Below, in pieces: positions 1 through 11,779 of a stretch of DNA of 64,000 nucleotides. Location: NCBI GenBank assembly GCA_029641185.1, contig JAPWGK010000012.1, positions 868,001 through 932,000 of the forward strand, written 5' to 3'. Source of the DNA: Pseudofabraea citricarpa (lineage: Eukaryota > Ascomycota > Leotiomycetes > Helotiales > Dermateaceae). Numbering within the stretch: position 1 is the first letter of the stretch; each line of letters begins with the position of its first letter. The notes under the pieces are model-generated. The model was not told the origin of the DNA. It saw only the letters and a list, made by a program, of their open reading frames with translations, and did not search any database. The position numbers and the translations under genes are program-made.

Positions 1-2056
1 ATAGAACGTTGGGCACAACCTCGGAATTTGGGTCTAATCCCTTGATCTTCTCGTTGTCTTTTCCTTTGAAGATGGTTTTCGCTACAAATGTTTTGTCGTC
101 TAGGGCCAATAGAGCATATGATAGCTTGCCTTGGGAAGACTTTGTGGCTGTGGCTTGCCTTCTCAAATCAGAACTCTTCACAGCCCATGTATCTGCTTGA
201 GTGTTAGGGTCTGGTTGAGGTGATCTATTTAGCTTTGGTCGAAGATTGTCGTCGAACCAGTATCTCATTGTTATGTCCTTAAATTTGAATGCTCGATGAA
301 TGTGTGGCGTCAGTAGTGCGATTGTTTGCTCCTTAACTGGTATTAATTGCTTTGTCACCAGTGTCTTGTATTCCTCTGGTTGCTCTCCATCTAGAGTAGG
401 GAAGACTATTATCTCCAAAGACCGTAGGTTGTTGAGTAACCTTGGCCCAACAACAGCTTGAGTAAGGTAATGGTATAATTCTGCGGGGAGTTGCAGACCT
501 AAATACTCGTGGTTATCTCCAGTCAATCCATTGAAGTCTTTAATATTGATGCTGCCATCTACGTTCACAGTAATGCAGTGCTTAATGCCCAGCTTTGCTT
601 TGCGGTAATTATCCAGCCAGTTTGGGTCCTCTCTTGTAAGAACATCATGGAACGCTGTGCAGACCGCGGTGACAGAACGATCAGAGGTTCTCAGAAGATT
701 GACCGCATCTGTTATCTGGTAAGGTTGGCGAGTAATGATCGATTCGTCTTCCAAGGTTGGAAATGGCCGTAGGAATGAGGTGCCGACCATGAGTAAAGCA
801 TCAGCAAATAGCTCTGGGGTAACAGCTAATCTGCTGATCAGATCCTGCTTGGAAACACCATGGATCACCTTGGCATCCCAGTCCTTGGCCCTCGGAGGGA
901 ATACAACAGTGTCTGGACCATCATATAAGAGAAGCTCTTGAGAGCCCATTAGGCCGTCAATATATTGATCGGGTAGGTTGTAGATATGGGTGAGCTATTC
1001 ACATAAGCTACCACTATGGAAGAGGAGATTTCACAACTCTCACCTGAGCACATGCGCTGTATGGCGCAATCTTGTATTCATAACCACGTTCATCAAGAAT
1101 CTCTCTCAAGATGGGGTATAAATCAGTTACACGCGCAGCACCTACGTGTTGTCAGAGGTGCCTTGCATCAAAATGTGCAGGCTACTTACCAGATAAGCCA
1201 AAAAGTTTCACAGCGCCCGTTGAATTGCCATTGGTATAACAATTCCACGCTTCTTTGACTTTTGATAAGACGTCTTTTGAGTCTTTGAGGGCAACATTAT
1301 CTTTGCCAACTGTCGACTGGCCTTCGAACACAAATATTGGTGTTATCCCATTCTCCGCCCATAGATCCAAATCATCCCGTATGCACTTCTTTAACCCCAT
1401 AGGCTCTCCTCCAAGAGCAGGCAACAGTGGTTCATGTGCAGGTGTTTCGCAGATCATGTTCTGGAGATAGTATGAGGCTTCGACGCCGAGGACCTGTCCT
1501 TTCCATTCCGAGATTGGTTCCTTGCTGTGAGAATAATTAGCTTGGGCTGAAGAAAAGCGACAAAGTGTTTCTGCCGGACGGTTTCCGCTATGCCTCTGAT
1601 GTGCCACTAGACAGCACAAGGACTAAGAGTTCATTTCAGAGGGGTATGGTAGTATTGACCATGTACATTTTGTACCTATAAGTCACTGCCACAGTCTACA
1701 GGAATCCACCACTCGAGTTCTCGATATACCTGTTTCCAAAGCGGTCCGAGATCTGAGCTCGTGGGTGCTGTTCGAGTAGTGCAATTTTGCTGTCGTGTAA
1801 CTCACATTCTTTGATCCTTAATCCACCAGTCTCCAATAAATACTATCCAGAGGTTAGCAACTTTCTCGCTGTAAGCCGCGCATGCCCAAGCTTCATACGA
1901 CCAAACAAGCCCCAGCAGAGATTGTTCAATGACGTGCTGGCAGATTTGACAGGGGAAACAGATAGTTGCTGTCTCATGTTTGCTACTGTAGCATTGCTGG
2001 GAGAGGGTTCGTAGTGGGGGAGAATAAAAGAGTCGTTGCGTCTTACAGGAAGGCAT
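1..2056 (-). CDS. MKT1: Mkt1-like post-transcriptional regulator (C-terminus off window)
   Basis: This is an XPG/FEN-like protein of the Mkt1 family. In yeast Mkt1 works with Pbp1 in the cytoplasm to control mRNA translation and stability. Coding blocks on the minus strand are 1190-1524, 1044-1141 and 1-994, joined by 48- and 49-bp introns with canonical ends. The XPG-N part shows LGVEASYYLQNM, then WAENGITPIFVFEG and LYPILREILDERGYEYKIAPYSA. The XPG-I-like part shows DQYIDGLMGSQELLLYDGPD. The frame runs open to base 1, so the C-terminal Mkt1 domain is cut off. The 5' end is inferred: a 10-nt first exon 2047-2056 (ATG), an exon 1806-1842 encoding DWWIKDQR, and introns of 204 and 281 bp. This keeps the frame and gives the W-I-x(3)-R pattern expected before the conserved block. 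Identity is secure from the core; the start is tentative. It diverges from the oxygenase at 2602. Confidence 0.85.
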
Positions 2057-2601
2057 GTCGAAAAACAAAAAAGGACCGTCAATGAGACGTGAATGTGGGC
2101 AGTGTGTTGGCTTTTAAGAGTGGCAGGAGTGACGTGCGGTGAGGTGAGGTGAGGTGAGGTAATGCTGCTAATTGGGAAGTCGCGATTTCCAGATTCGCAG
2201 GCTGGAGCTTTCGGAGAGAACAGCTGTCGCGTGGGTGATAGTCAGGTTGAATTATGCCGTAGTTGTCGTCTCTGACTAGATTTGTGCGCAATTGAATGTA
2301 ATTCTGCAGGCTGTGAGGATGCGGGAGGTGTTGGGAGAGTGCAGAGAAGCGGAGGGGGAACAGTTAATGTCTTGTTCGTTTCCAAAATATTGAAGCTCTC
2401 CAAGGCTGTCTCCGTCAAACATGTCACATGTACGCCACACTTTGCAGGGTATCTGTCGGCTAGGGCTGCCATTTCTGCGATAATGCGATAAGGTCAGCGG
2501 CCCTTCCTTATCAGAGGACAAGAGAGAATTCCAGGCTTACAGTAAACTGACGACTGCTCCTACCCTCAATTAATTAATTACTCTTACTTCCTCTATTCAA
2601 C

Positions 2602-4134
2602 ATGTCCCGAGAGAATGGAAGCATGGTTCAGATCCCCGTCATTGACATCTCCGGATCTGTTTCTGAATCACAAGTGGCCAAAGAGCTGGTAGACGCCGCT
2701 GTGAATTATGGCTTTGTGTATGTTAAGAACCAGGGGAAAGAAATTCCTGTAGCAGCTATCGAGAAAATATTTGCAATTGTACGTACACGAGCTCAATAGA
2801 TGGTGCGTTACTAACTCAATCAAAGTCTAAGAAGTTCTTTGCGTCGCCTGTTGAGGAGAAGGAGACGTGTAAAATATCGGAAAATGTATACTCATCTTAT
2901 TGTTTGTTGATCGTCTAGCTAAACTTTGAAGAATAGAGGATGGAGCGGGATGCACACGGAAACTCTTGATGCTAAAAACCAAAGAGTAAGTCCCCATAGC
3001 AATACTTAGACCGAGGCTTATTGTATGTATGAAGGTCGGAGATTTCAAAGAGTAGGTGGGCAAGCAAAACCTTCAGAGAAATCTTGGACTAAGAACCTGA
3101 ACAGGGCTATGAACTTTGGGGAGTTCCTCAATGGCAAAGCACAGCAACCCTTGCCACCTGCTCTTGTTGATCACGAGCCTGACATTAAGGAGTTTGAGGA
3201 TTTGTGTTATTCTCTCTGCATGAAAATTCTGACACTGTTCGCTGTTGGACTTGAGGTAGGCGGCTCTTCCTGTGAGTCCAGGATTACCTGCTGATGTGTA
3301 ACGGATTGACCCTTCTGCCGGTGGTAGAGATTGGTTTTCATCAAGACATGACCGCTCACTAGGACCAAGTGGACGCACATTCCGCCTACTCCACTATCCC
3401 ACGATCTCCGAAGAGGCTGACTATCGGCCAGAGGTGGATATCAGAGCAGGTGCACATTCTGAGTATGTATGGCGTGTTGTATTCTGAGATATATCTACTA
3501 TTGACTATAGACTTGATCATGCGTTTACTTCTGTATCCTGATAATTCTAACCTTTGCATAGTTATGGCTCCATAACCCTGCTTTTCCAAAGACCAGGTTA
3601 GAAATAAAATCACGCCCTTATCCTTTGAGGATGCTACTAACTGTAAACTTAGGTCAGCCAGGTCTTGAGATCCTTCCACCTAGTACGAAGACGCATCCAA
3701 AAGATTACGCAACGACCAAGAACTGGACTCCGGTACCAGTTTTTCCACCAGGAACAGAAAGCGATCCAAGTCCTCCCATTCTGGTGAACATTGGTGATCT
3801 TCTGTTCGTACACCTGCCGTCCTTTGGGATTCAGTCAATGCTAATATGTTTAAAAAGTGATTACTGGACCCGGCATCTCTTGAAATCCACAGTTCATCGC
3901 GTTGTCTTTCCCAAGGATGCAAAAACGGGTGGAGAGGATCGATATTCTATTGCATTCTTCTGTCATCCTGCTAGTTCTACAATCCTGGAGGCTGTACCCA
4001 GCAAGCGTGTTCAAACACAGGTGGTAGAGGAAGCGGAGAAGAAAGCCATCACTGCAGAAGAACATCTTTTAGGGAGGTTAAAGGCTACTTATCTAGGGCT
4101 GTATCGAGACGATGAAAATATAGCGGCTGCATAA
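2602..4134 (+). CDS. 2OG-Fe(II) oxygenase, isopenicillin N synthase-like
   Basis: This is a soluble non-haem iron dioxygenase of the DIOX_N plus 2OG-FeII_Oxy family; its substrate cannot be told from sequence. Exons by frame-keeping are 2602-2778, 2826-2885, 2932-2985, 3035-3051, 3105-3255, 3305-3462, 3562-3596, 3653-3803 and 3858-4134, giving about 359 aa, normal for the family. The N-terminal domain has IPVIDISG and GFVYVKNQG, followed by NNRGWSGMHTETLD. The iron ligands are the H and D of AHSDYGS (split by an intron) and the H of STVHRVVFP. The 2OG-binding RxS is RYSIAFF. Two oddities: the intron after GLE (3256-3304) would end in GG, not AG, just before IDPSAGGRDWF (see findings), and the intron at 3804 has an unusual GTTCGT donor. 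The gene converges on PUS4, with 201 bp between stop codons. Confidence 0.85.
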
Positions 4135-4335
4135 TGAAAGAATGGCCTTCAAGCAAGAGATTTAAATGACATCACAAATATTGTGTGATATACATTTACT
4201 TTCACTCTATGGTCAGGGTCCTCTCATTTATTGATAATATACAATTCGCTCGTTTTAAAACGAAGCGCCTCGAGCATTTTTCCACTGTTGTAAAGCCTAC
4301 CTAATACGGAGCCTCTTGTACAGATTCTGCTTCCT

Positions 4336-5653
4336 TCATACTGCAGGAGCCGGAGGTGGGGCTGTTTTCTCGGTGGTAACTGATGGCTTCACTGCATCAA
4401 TCGGCGCGCAGCGAGCCTCTCCATTCCACTCATCAAGCATGGCCTCAACTTTCGGACCCCAGACCTTCTCTCCATTGTCGAGATCTTGATACTCCAGAGT
4501 ATTTTTGCCGAGTTCGAAATTGCCTTGTCGAGTTCTCACGAGCTCTGCCATCATAGCAGATGACTTGACTGCAGCGCCTAATTCGTGGCACAAAGTGCGT
4601 ACGTAGAAGCCGGTTGTTACTGTCATGCGCAGTTTGGCTGCTGGCGGTCCCTTGGGAGGAGGAGAAAAGCTCTTAACTTCTTCCACATCTGTCTTCTCTG
4701 CTGACGATTCTGTGGGAGCTACAAGGCCACCTGACATGGTTGCATCTTTCACAGCTGTCGCTTGATCCTTTCCCTTTTTTGATGTTGGACGCTCAGATAC
4801 TAGCTCATCTTGGCCCTCACTCATTTTTCGTTTCCGTTCATTGAAATCCTCCGCGGCGTCTTTGGTGTTTGAAGATACCCCTGCCTCATCAGCTACATCC
4901 TTTTCTTCATACTTGAATTGGCCTTCTTGCTTCCATAGTTTCCACGCAACATTTATTTCAGCTTTGCCAGCTTTCTCGGAAGGTATCTGGTGCTCATGTG
5001 TACCGCCTTCCATCCACTCAAGCATTTCTAACTCCAAAACTTCTACAGGTCTTCTCTGAATTTCCCGTGGAATCTCCTTCCCTTCTCTAGCGTATTCGTA
5101 AAGTGGCTTTCCATTCATCTTTAAAGACGAATATAACGGCGGCAACTGCATATACTTCCCACGGAACTGATCCAAAGCCTCTTCCACTATGTCCCGTGTA
5201 ATGTGCTCGTATGGAGAGTTCTTCAGCACCTTTCCAACACGATCATAGGTATCCGTCGCTGCACCAAACAGTACGATTGCCTCGTAAGTTTTCGTGCATT
5301 CTAAGAACCCTGATAGGGATTTCGTGCCTTTGCCAACACCGCAGATGAGCACGCCTGTTGCCAGGGGATCAAGTGTACCGCCATGTCCTATTTTCACTTC
5401 CTCTCCCTTCTTTATGGTCTTTCGTTTCAGCCTTTGGTTAGGATTCTCCATTGCGATCCTGCGTTGTTCTGCTTTCAAGGCGGGAGCAAAGAGCTCTGAA
5501 GGATTGAAGTGTTGCTGAAGGTCACGCAGAGCTTGCGCAGAAGATCTATTCGTAGGCTTATTGATGGCTAGCTTACTGTCAGTATTGTAGCCTGGGGTCA
5601 AAAGACGACATTGACGTACCGAACACGCCCTCGAGGACCTTGCCTTGCGTCAT
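4336..5653 (-). CDS. PUS4: tRNA pseudouridine-55 synthase, TruB family
   Basis: This enzyme makes the universal pseudouridine 55 in the T-loop of tRNAs in nucleus and mitochondria. Two exons, 5620-5653 and 4336-5567, are joined across a 52-bp intron and encode about 421 aa beginning MTQGKVLEGVFAINKP. That start fits the family's ggxFxxxKPxGxSS opening much better than the downstream methionine inside the intron. The catalytic motif GGTLDPLATGVL holds the nucleophile Asp near residue 78. Further TruB signatures are KTYEAIVLFGAATDTYD, YMQLPPLYSSLKMNGKPLYEYAREG and FYVRTLCHELG. A charged low-complexity insert of roughly 100 residues (about 215-325) interrupts the domain, as is common in fungal Pus4. 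The gene diverges from the gene at 6217 through an inverted-repeat-bearing promoter. Confidence 0.93.
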
Positions 5654-5739
5654 TCTCCAGAAATGTTTAGCTGACATTCAAGTGATATCGTGGTTGGATG
5701 CAAAGTTGAAGTCTGAGAAAGAAGACTTATTAAGGTGCG

Positions 5740-5867
5740 GGTGCCAGGCCCAGGGCGAGCAGGGCTAAAGTTTTGCAGACCGCCTTTGCAGGGGATTCGA
5801 TGATACCTGAATCTTGCAGGGCAGAAAGCCGGGCGGTCTGCCGAACATTAGGCCCTGGCCTGGCACC
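5740..5867. repeat. 128-bp imperfect inverted repeat in a divergent promoter
   Basis: The left arm 5740-5756 (GGTGCCAGGCCCAGGGC) pairs with 5851-5867 with a single unpaired base or so. A second nested pair is GCAGACCGCC (5775-5784) with GGCGGTCTGC (5832-5841), which is perfect over 10 bp. The arms are GC-rich while the flanks are not. It lies between the PUS4 start (5653) and the start at 6217. It could be the remnant of a small foldback element or a cruciform-forming regulatory site; no target-site duplication is clear. Confidence 0.75.
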
Positions 5868-6216
5868 TTCGTAGAGTAGTTATCTTAGCGCGGTCACGAT
5901 AAGATCTCGACGGCCATCCGCGTTCCTGAGGCACTGTTCGCGAAAGCGCGATGGACTTCAACGCGCCGACAATCATTTTCTGATAATGCGCCACTGGTTT
6001 CGACCATTTTGATCTACCCTGCAGCTAGTTCCATATTCCTACACAAATAATATCCCACGCTCTTCGGCGAGTCATCGCATTGCTTCAAGTTGCTTCATTC
6101 CACATAGACCTCACCTACACTGTCATTAAGCAAAACTTCGCACACCAAACAAAGCTTTGAATAACCATTGCTTCGTGCAACATCTCTGTCTATGAGACCG
6201 AGATAAACTAGGAGCT

Positions 6217-8342
6217 ATGGCAGCCCGGAAACGTGCATGCTCAGAAGTATCCGGGGATGAGTCCGAGACAATAGAGACGGTTCGGTGCTATGCTGAGATG
6301 GTCGCCTTGAAGGCCTTTGAAGAAGGCCTGGACTCGGAATACTATCCATGCATCGTGCTGGAAGATTCCACCGTCTTTGAGAAGGACGGAAGGACAGTAG
6401 CGAACCTGTTGAATGTAGAGCTTGGAGGACCATACATTGTACGAGGGAGACTAGTTGTTGACAACGATATCAGCGACTGCTGTAAGTAACCCGTGGCTAT
6501 AACACAATGCATTGACTAATACCTTAGAAGTACAGCATAAAAAATACCAGGGCCAGTATATCGAGATCAGCGACTGCCAAGGATTTTCCATTGGCATAGA
6601 TCCAATTGTCCTCTGGGCCCTGGGCAGATCAGGATGGTTAGAAATCCGACCTTCTAGACAATACATGGATATGTATTCAAAAATGGCCGAAGGAATCAGC
6701 ATCTATTTCTTCCTGACTGTTCTGTACGAGACAACAAAAGAGAAGTACAAGAAATCCCTGAGTATGGATCAGATTTTTCTCCAGGTATGTTAGCATTCAA
6801 TATTAGTCTAATTCAACCTAACCCCCGAAGTATGGAAAGAGTGATGGCACAGGATTGGTCAAAGCAGAAGTTTCCCAAAGGTTCAAGAACCACACCGAGT
6901 TTCTCTTATCTCAGATGGGCAGAGTAGAAAGCTCAATCAACTGGAAAGCTAGCACAATCTTTGGCTGGTTGAAGTCTATTAAACCTGTGAGTATGGTGGC
7001 TTCCAAGGCGTATTCGCCAAGTAACATTCTTAGGATATCAACCAGAAGTTGCATGAGCAAAGATTGGACGGAAACTCCGAACAAAAAACAAAGGCTGCTG
7101 TTACACGTGTACCCGGCACTGTCCAAGTTTGCAAAATCCGTGTCTTTAAATCAGCACAGAATCACATAGTTCACGCACCAGTAAAGCCTGCGATACAAAA
7201 AAATCTCTTTGGTCTTCGCCCTCCAGCACAAAGTGAAGAACTACAAATGAGTGGAATTGGAAGTCTCGTATCACCCGAAGATACTAGCACGATTGGCATC
7301 ATCCTTCAAGTTCTAGAGAAAAATTACGGTGACAGGCATAAGTTGACACTCTCTAAGCTAGGTACGGAGCTATACTATCGCTATAGTATCAGTAAATACC
7401 AGCTCGCACATGCCATTATAAAAGTTTATGCAAAAGAGGTTTTTGCCGCACTCACCGGAGACTGGGCTCAAACACCCGTATACCAGTCATTAAGAGATTA
7501 CTTGAAGTTAAACGAGGTCAGCGAATATCACGAAGAGGCGTCAAAGATGGTTCTCCGTGCACGGGTTAGGAAAGGCGAGTCGAGGATTCAAGATATTACG
7601 AGTAAAACAAGAGCCTCAGAGGTTCCAAGAAACATGGAATCGCCTCCGGCTTCTCTTCAATTCATCGGTAAAACTGTTCCTCGGGATTATGGCGGTCAAA
7701 GGTCTGGAAAGGAAGCCGTGCTACGCCTAGCTTCGTCGTCTACGAAACGAAGTAGTTCAAGTACTGACGACAGTTCTGAAGAGGATCAATCTAACGATGT
7801 CCGGCAACGGAAACGTCAGCGGCCATTGCCACAAATTGAGACTGGTAGTTCGGAAGTTGATGAACAAGACCTAGAGGATGACAATGACTCGCATTCAAAG
7901 CTAAAGACGGAGGGTTCTTTAAGCATTGTCAATGCGCTGCTTCCAACCATTAAACCAAGAGGGCCAAATGGTATGTGGGCTTGCCACAAAGAAGGCTGCA
8001 CATTTATTGTCCGCAATGCCCGGGAGGATGAAAGGAGAAAAATGATTCGTGAGCATTTTCTAGAGCATGCGGACATTATCACAAGAGAAAGTTTAGTATT
8101 GGAAGAAGCCAGGCCACATTTACCAGTCAAGTAAGTGGTCTTGAACATCTCTGCGCTGTCTTAAAGAGATTAATGTTACCTTGGTCCGCAATGTCACTTA
8201 CTAACATTCATTAAATAGTCACCTGTTAGAGAAGCTTCGAGGTTTGGGCGAAATTGGCAGTATCAATGAGGACAGAGATACACCATCACTCAATGGCGTA
8301 CCTGTTCCAAGACGATTAAAGAGGCATGGGATGGTTACATGA
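6217..8342 (+). CDS. Protein with DNMT1 replication-foci (RFTS)-like domain
   Basis: Five exons (6217-6481, 6531-6784, 6831-6986, 7034-8130, 8219-8342) give about 631 aa. Residues about 25-200 resemble the replication-foci targeting domain known from DNMT1 and stand-alone fungal proteins: a YYPCIVLEDSTVFEKDG strand, YIVRGRL, then the IEISDCQGFSIGIDPIVLWALGRSGWLEI segment (cited only as a region, residues about 95-125) and a tyrosine-rich helix. No methyltransferase motifs follow. The middle (about 430-500) is rich in Ser, Asp and Glu with a basic KRQRP patch, like a nuclear signal. Near residues 550-580 a C-x4-C...H-x4-H arrangement (CHKEGC ... HFLEH) looks like a degenerate zinc finger. The function is not established; a chromatin role is an inference from the domain. 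The domain call is from pattern memory, so moderately sure; the gene model is firm. Confidence 0.7.
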
Positions 8343-9058
8343 TCTGAATTGAGTAGGCAAGGAGAGTGGCATATTGCCTATACCAACTTATTCCTACGCA
8401 CATTTGCGATTGATGCGGAACACGAAGGAATAGTGATTATGATGCGAGGTTATCGATTAGCATTTGGGTTCAGCAATGGCGTTCGGAATAGTTGTTAACA
8501 TCAATGCTAAGCATGAACCAGCTTGGTAAGCTTTGACTTCTTGAATGGCTAGCTCTTCATAGACGAGAAAACTGGTCGATATTGGAACGAGGTATAAGAA
8601 CGAATAATACAAGTAATAAAGCCTCCAGCGGCTTGCAATCCTTTAATATACCTAGCCATAAGTCTTGCGTGTGTTTTCCATCAGTCCCGGCTAGTCAAGT
8701 ACCCTAAGTACCTAAACAGAGACTCAGAAGTGACGAGCAATCTGTGTAATGTTAAACTGCAAATAAGCTCTCGTCCGGATGAGATGAACACGAGATAGAT
8801 GGCTTCTTTTGAATTTCAGTTCTAGGAGCATTCCAATCTGAAGTATCTTATTATTTATCATTGAATTTATATACCTAGGTACCTAGTAAAATTAGCACCT
8901 TCTTTTTGGAGGGGGTCCACCGAGGCGAAAGCAATCAGTACGACAGATAGCAGATCAACGCTAGCGGCCGCGTAAAAAGATGCCGATTAAAATAAATTTC
9001 TCCAAGCTTAAAGCTCTGTACAACCCCACACATCATTGGCAATCGCATACACGACACG
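8343..9058. other. Intergenic, downstream of RFTS-like gene / EBP2 promoter
   Basis: I see no gene here. The stretch holds AT-rich 3' sequence and the palindromic motif CCTAGGTACCTAG at about 8874-8886, which recurs elsewhere in the window (for example near 48606 and 58840). Confidence 0.6.
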
Positions 9059-10277
9059 ATGGTTACCAAAAGCAAACTAAAGATGGCGCTCGTCGCTGAT
9101 AAGGGAGTTGATTTCAAGAAGTTGAATCAAAAGAAGAAGCAGAAGGCAGCGAGAAGGGACAAGAAGGACAAGATTACGGAAGGGGAATGGGAAGATGTCG
9201 ATGCCGATAGTGATGCGGAGGAAGACGAAGAAGATGTTGAGGACGATGGTGCAGAGAGTGGTACAGAAGCCGTCAATGGCCCTACTGAAGTGAGTTATTC
9301 TGCATCTAGATGGTGTAATGCGCCGCTAAATCCGTACAGATTGATTTTGCAGGCATCGACGACAGCGAGAGTGACTCCTCAGGCGATGAAGGCGAAGGAA
9401 TCGAGGGCGACGGTGCTTCAGAGGATGAGGATGATGAGGATATCCCAATATCTGATCTGGAAGATTTGGATGACGAAGAAAAGGAAGACATGATTCCTCA
9501 CCAGCGCCTTACCATAAACAACACCACTGCTCTCACTGCAGCCTTAAAACGGATTGCCCTTCCTATTTCCAAGCTTGCCTTCTCTGAGCACCAGTCCATC
9601 ACCACTGCGGAGCCCGTGTCTATTGATAACGTCTCCGATGACTTGAACCGCGAACTTGCCTTCTACGCACAATCTTTATCTGCCGTGCAAGAGGCACGAG
9701 GACTGCTGAAGAAAGAAGGGGCGCCGTTCACTAGACCTACAGATTATTTTGCGGAGATGGTCAAGGCAGATGAGCATATGGCCAAGATCAAGGCGAAGTT
9801 GATTGACGAGGCTGCGGGCAAGAAAGCCAGTGCAGAGGCACGAAAGCAGAGGGATCTTAAGAAGTTCGGAAAGCAAGTCCAAGTTGCGAAGTTACAGGAG
9901 AGGCAAAAGGAAACGAAGCAAACCATGGACAAAATCAAGCTCTTGAAGAGAAGTAAGATCCGACGAAATTCCTTGCAGAAAAGTACTAATCATACATTAT
10001 AGAACGTCAAGGTGCGGATGTGGAAACGACCAATGAGGCCGACATGTTCGATGTAGCACTAGAGGAAGAGACCAAACCCAGCCGAAAGGATAGAGAAAAT
10101 AGACCTAACAAGCGGGCGAAGAAGGATGAGAAATATGGCCATGGAGGAAAGAAGCGTTTCTCCAAGAGTGGTGATGCGGCCAGTACTGGTGACCTGAAAG
10201 GTTTCTCAAGCAAGAAGATGAAGGGCGGTGCGAAGCAGAGACCTGGGAAGGCGAGAAGGGCTGGTGGTAAGAGATAA
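9059..10277 (+). CDS. EBP2: rRNA-processing protein Ebp2
   Basis: Ebp2 is a nucleolar factor required for 27S pre-rRNA processing and 60S subunit assembly. Exons 9059-9289, 9340-9952 and 10003-10277 encode about 372 aa. The N-terminus is basic then strongly acidic (two Asp/Glu tracts flanking the first intron). The conserved core carries LNRELAFYAQSL, EGAPFTRPTDYFAEMVKADEHM and a long basic helix KKFGKQVQVAKLQERQKE. The C-terminus ends in Lys/Arg/Gly-rich sequence typical of Ebp2 (KRFSKSG, KARRAGGKR). Introns are 50 bp each with clear GTGAGT and GTAAGA donors. The start is the first ATG, followed soon by a second in-frame ATG. Confidence in family is high. Confidence 0.92.
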
Positions 10278-11160
10278 TGCTTATATAAAAGTTTGCAAGG
10301 CGTTGGTGGGGCTCATAATACTCGTGAGGTTGGTGCTGGTATGTACCTACAATACAACATGTTGTCTGATGCTAAAGGGCACTTATTCGTGGGACTACCC
10401 AATGCCATTCAAGAGGAGCTGTTCTGAACCCTTTGCTCGTGGAACAGTCCACCATGCCTTGTCTTGTTACAACGAGACCAAATCTACCACCTTCATGGCC
10501 CGCTTGCATCAGGCAGTTCTCAGAGGAAAGGCTTCGCAAAGTTAATGCCGGATAAAGTAAATGCCAAGTCATAGGTTCCACGCGCTTGTATCTCATACAC
10601 AACCGCGTAGAGCGATGGTGTATCAGATCCTTCTTTGTCCCAGACTTTCCTTCCTCTTTCCTTTGAGGTTTTCTTTTCAAGATTCAAGTTCTTCTCCGCC
10701 CCGCGTCTGGGAAGCAGGCATGCGGTGGAGCACGTTTCTGAGAAGCGTGTTTAGACTTCAGACTGAGTAGCGGCCGAGTAACAATACTGGCTAAGCTCTG
10801 GGTACCTCGGATATGGTGATCGTAGACCCCGCATCAACCGCTATAGAGTGTACAGTACTGTACCCGAGTTCCTGTAACTCACCAAGTCGGGATTGAAGAC
10901 TGCTTTGAGTTGGCGCACCCAGGCCTCAGGGCCAGGTGAACGGAGTCAAGGTTAGCGACGAGCGACGAGCCCCGATTTTGACTGTAACATTTTTGATCTA
11001 TTTGTTTTTTCCACTGCATGCCCAGGCTTTGCCAGTTCAGAAGTTCAGCCACATGCCTCGGAGAGAAAGCATCCGTTTATCTGCGACGACCTTACCCCAG
11101 CCTCACGAAACTCGGCCGGTTTCAAGAGAGCTTTTGAGATGAAATGGTGTGGCAGTGGGA

Positions 11161-11186
11161 GGATGAGGATGAGGATGAGGATGAGG
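11161..11186. repeat. (GGATGA)n microsatellite
   Basis: About four perfect copies of the hexamer GGATGA in the non-coding region between EBP2 and samB. Confidence 0.9.
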
Positions 11187-11745
11187 GGAAGTGGCAGTGT
11201 GTGTGTAGAAGGTGTGGAATTTGCAGCTAGAGAAAGATGGGATTATTCCGAGGGCAGAGATGCGAGAGAGAAAGAGAGATGAAATGAAGTCTGGGGAAGT
11301 TGCGGATCTTTGATGGATGCTTCACGTGATGGATGCTCGGGAAGTGGATATGATGTGTTTGGTCCCTGCAAACCACGTTGTGTGTAAGACTGCAAGTACA
11401 GTATTGTATGGCTTTACTTTGGTAAGTACTGTAAGTGCGGCACTGCAGACCCATGATGGCGGATCCAAGCAGAGTTCGAGAAGGAAAAAGCCCCCAAGCA
11501 AGCCATTCAACGAAGGTTCAGTAAGACCGAGGCCAGTCACGAATCACGATGGGGCTGTTCGCGCTTTTTCCTTGCGCTAGAGCATGTCCTCCTTTCAGGG
11601 TCCTTCACCGCTGCTTTCTAGGGTATTGTATGGTTGTTTCAGCGTAGATCTAAGCGCCGGCCCATTCGCTTCTCTTTTATTTTGGTTTTTCTCTGGTTTT
11701 TGGATTTGGCGCCGTCACGCCAATCCCGTGAGCACTGAGCACTGA

Positions 11746-11779
11746 GGAGGGGGCGGAGGGAGGGGCGGAGGGCGGAGGG
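11746..11779 (+). repeat. G-rich tract, G-quadruplex candidate
   Basis: The tract has five or more runs of three to five G separated by short CGGA/CGG loops, enough for an intramolecular quadruplex on the plus strand. It sits about 2.4 kb upstream of samB. No function can be assigned. Confidence 0.65.

Noticed and set aside
2602..4134. A secondary-metabolite (penicillin-like) cluster around the IPNS-like oxygenase
   Set aside because: Neighbours are housekeeping genes (MKT1, PUS4, EBP2); no NRPS, PKS, transporter or pathway regulator is nearby.
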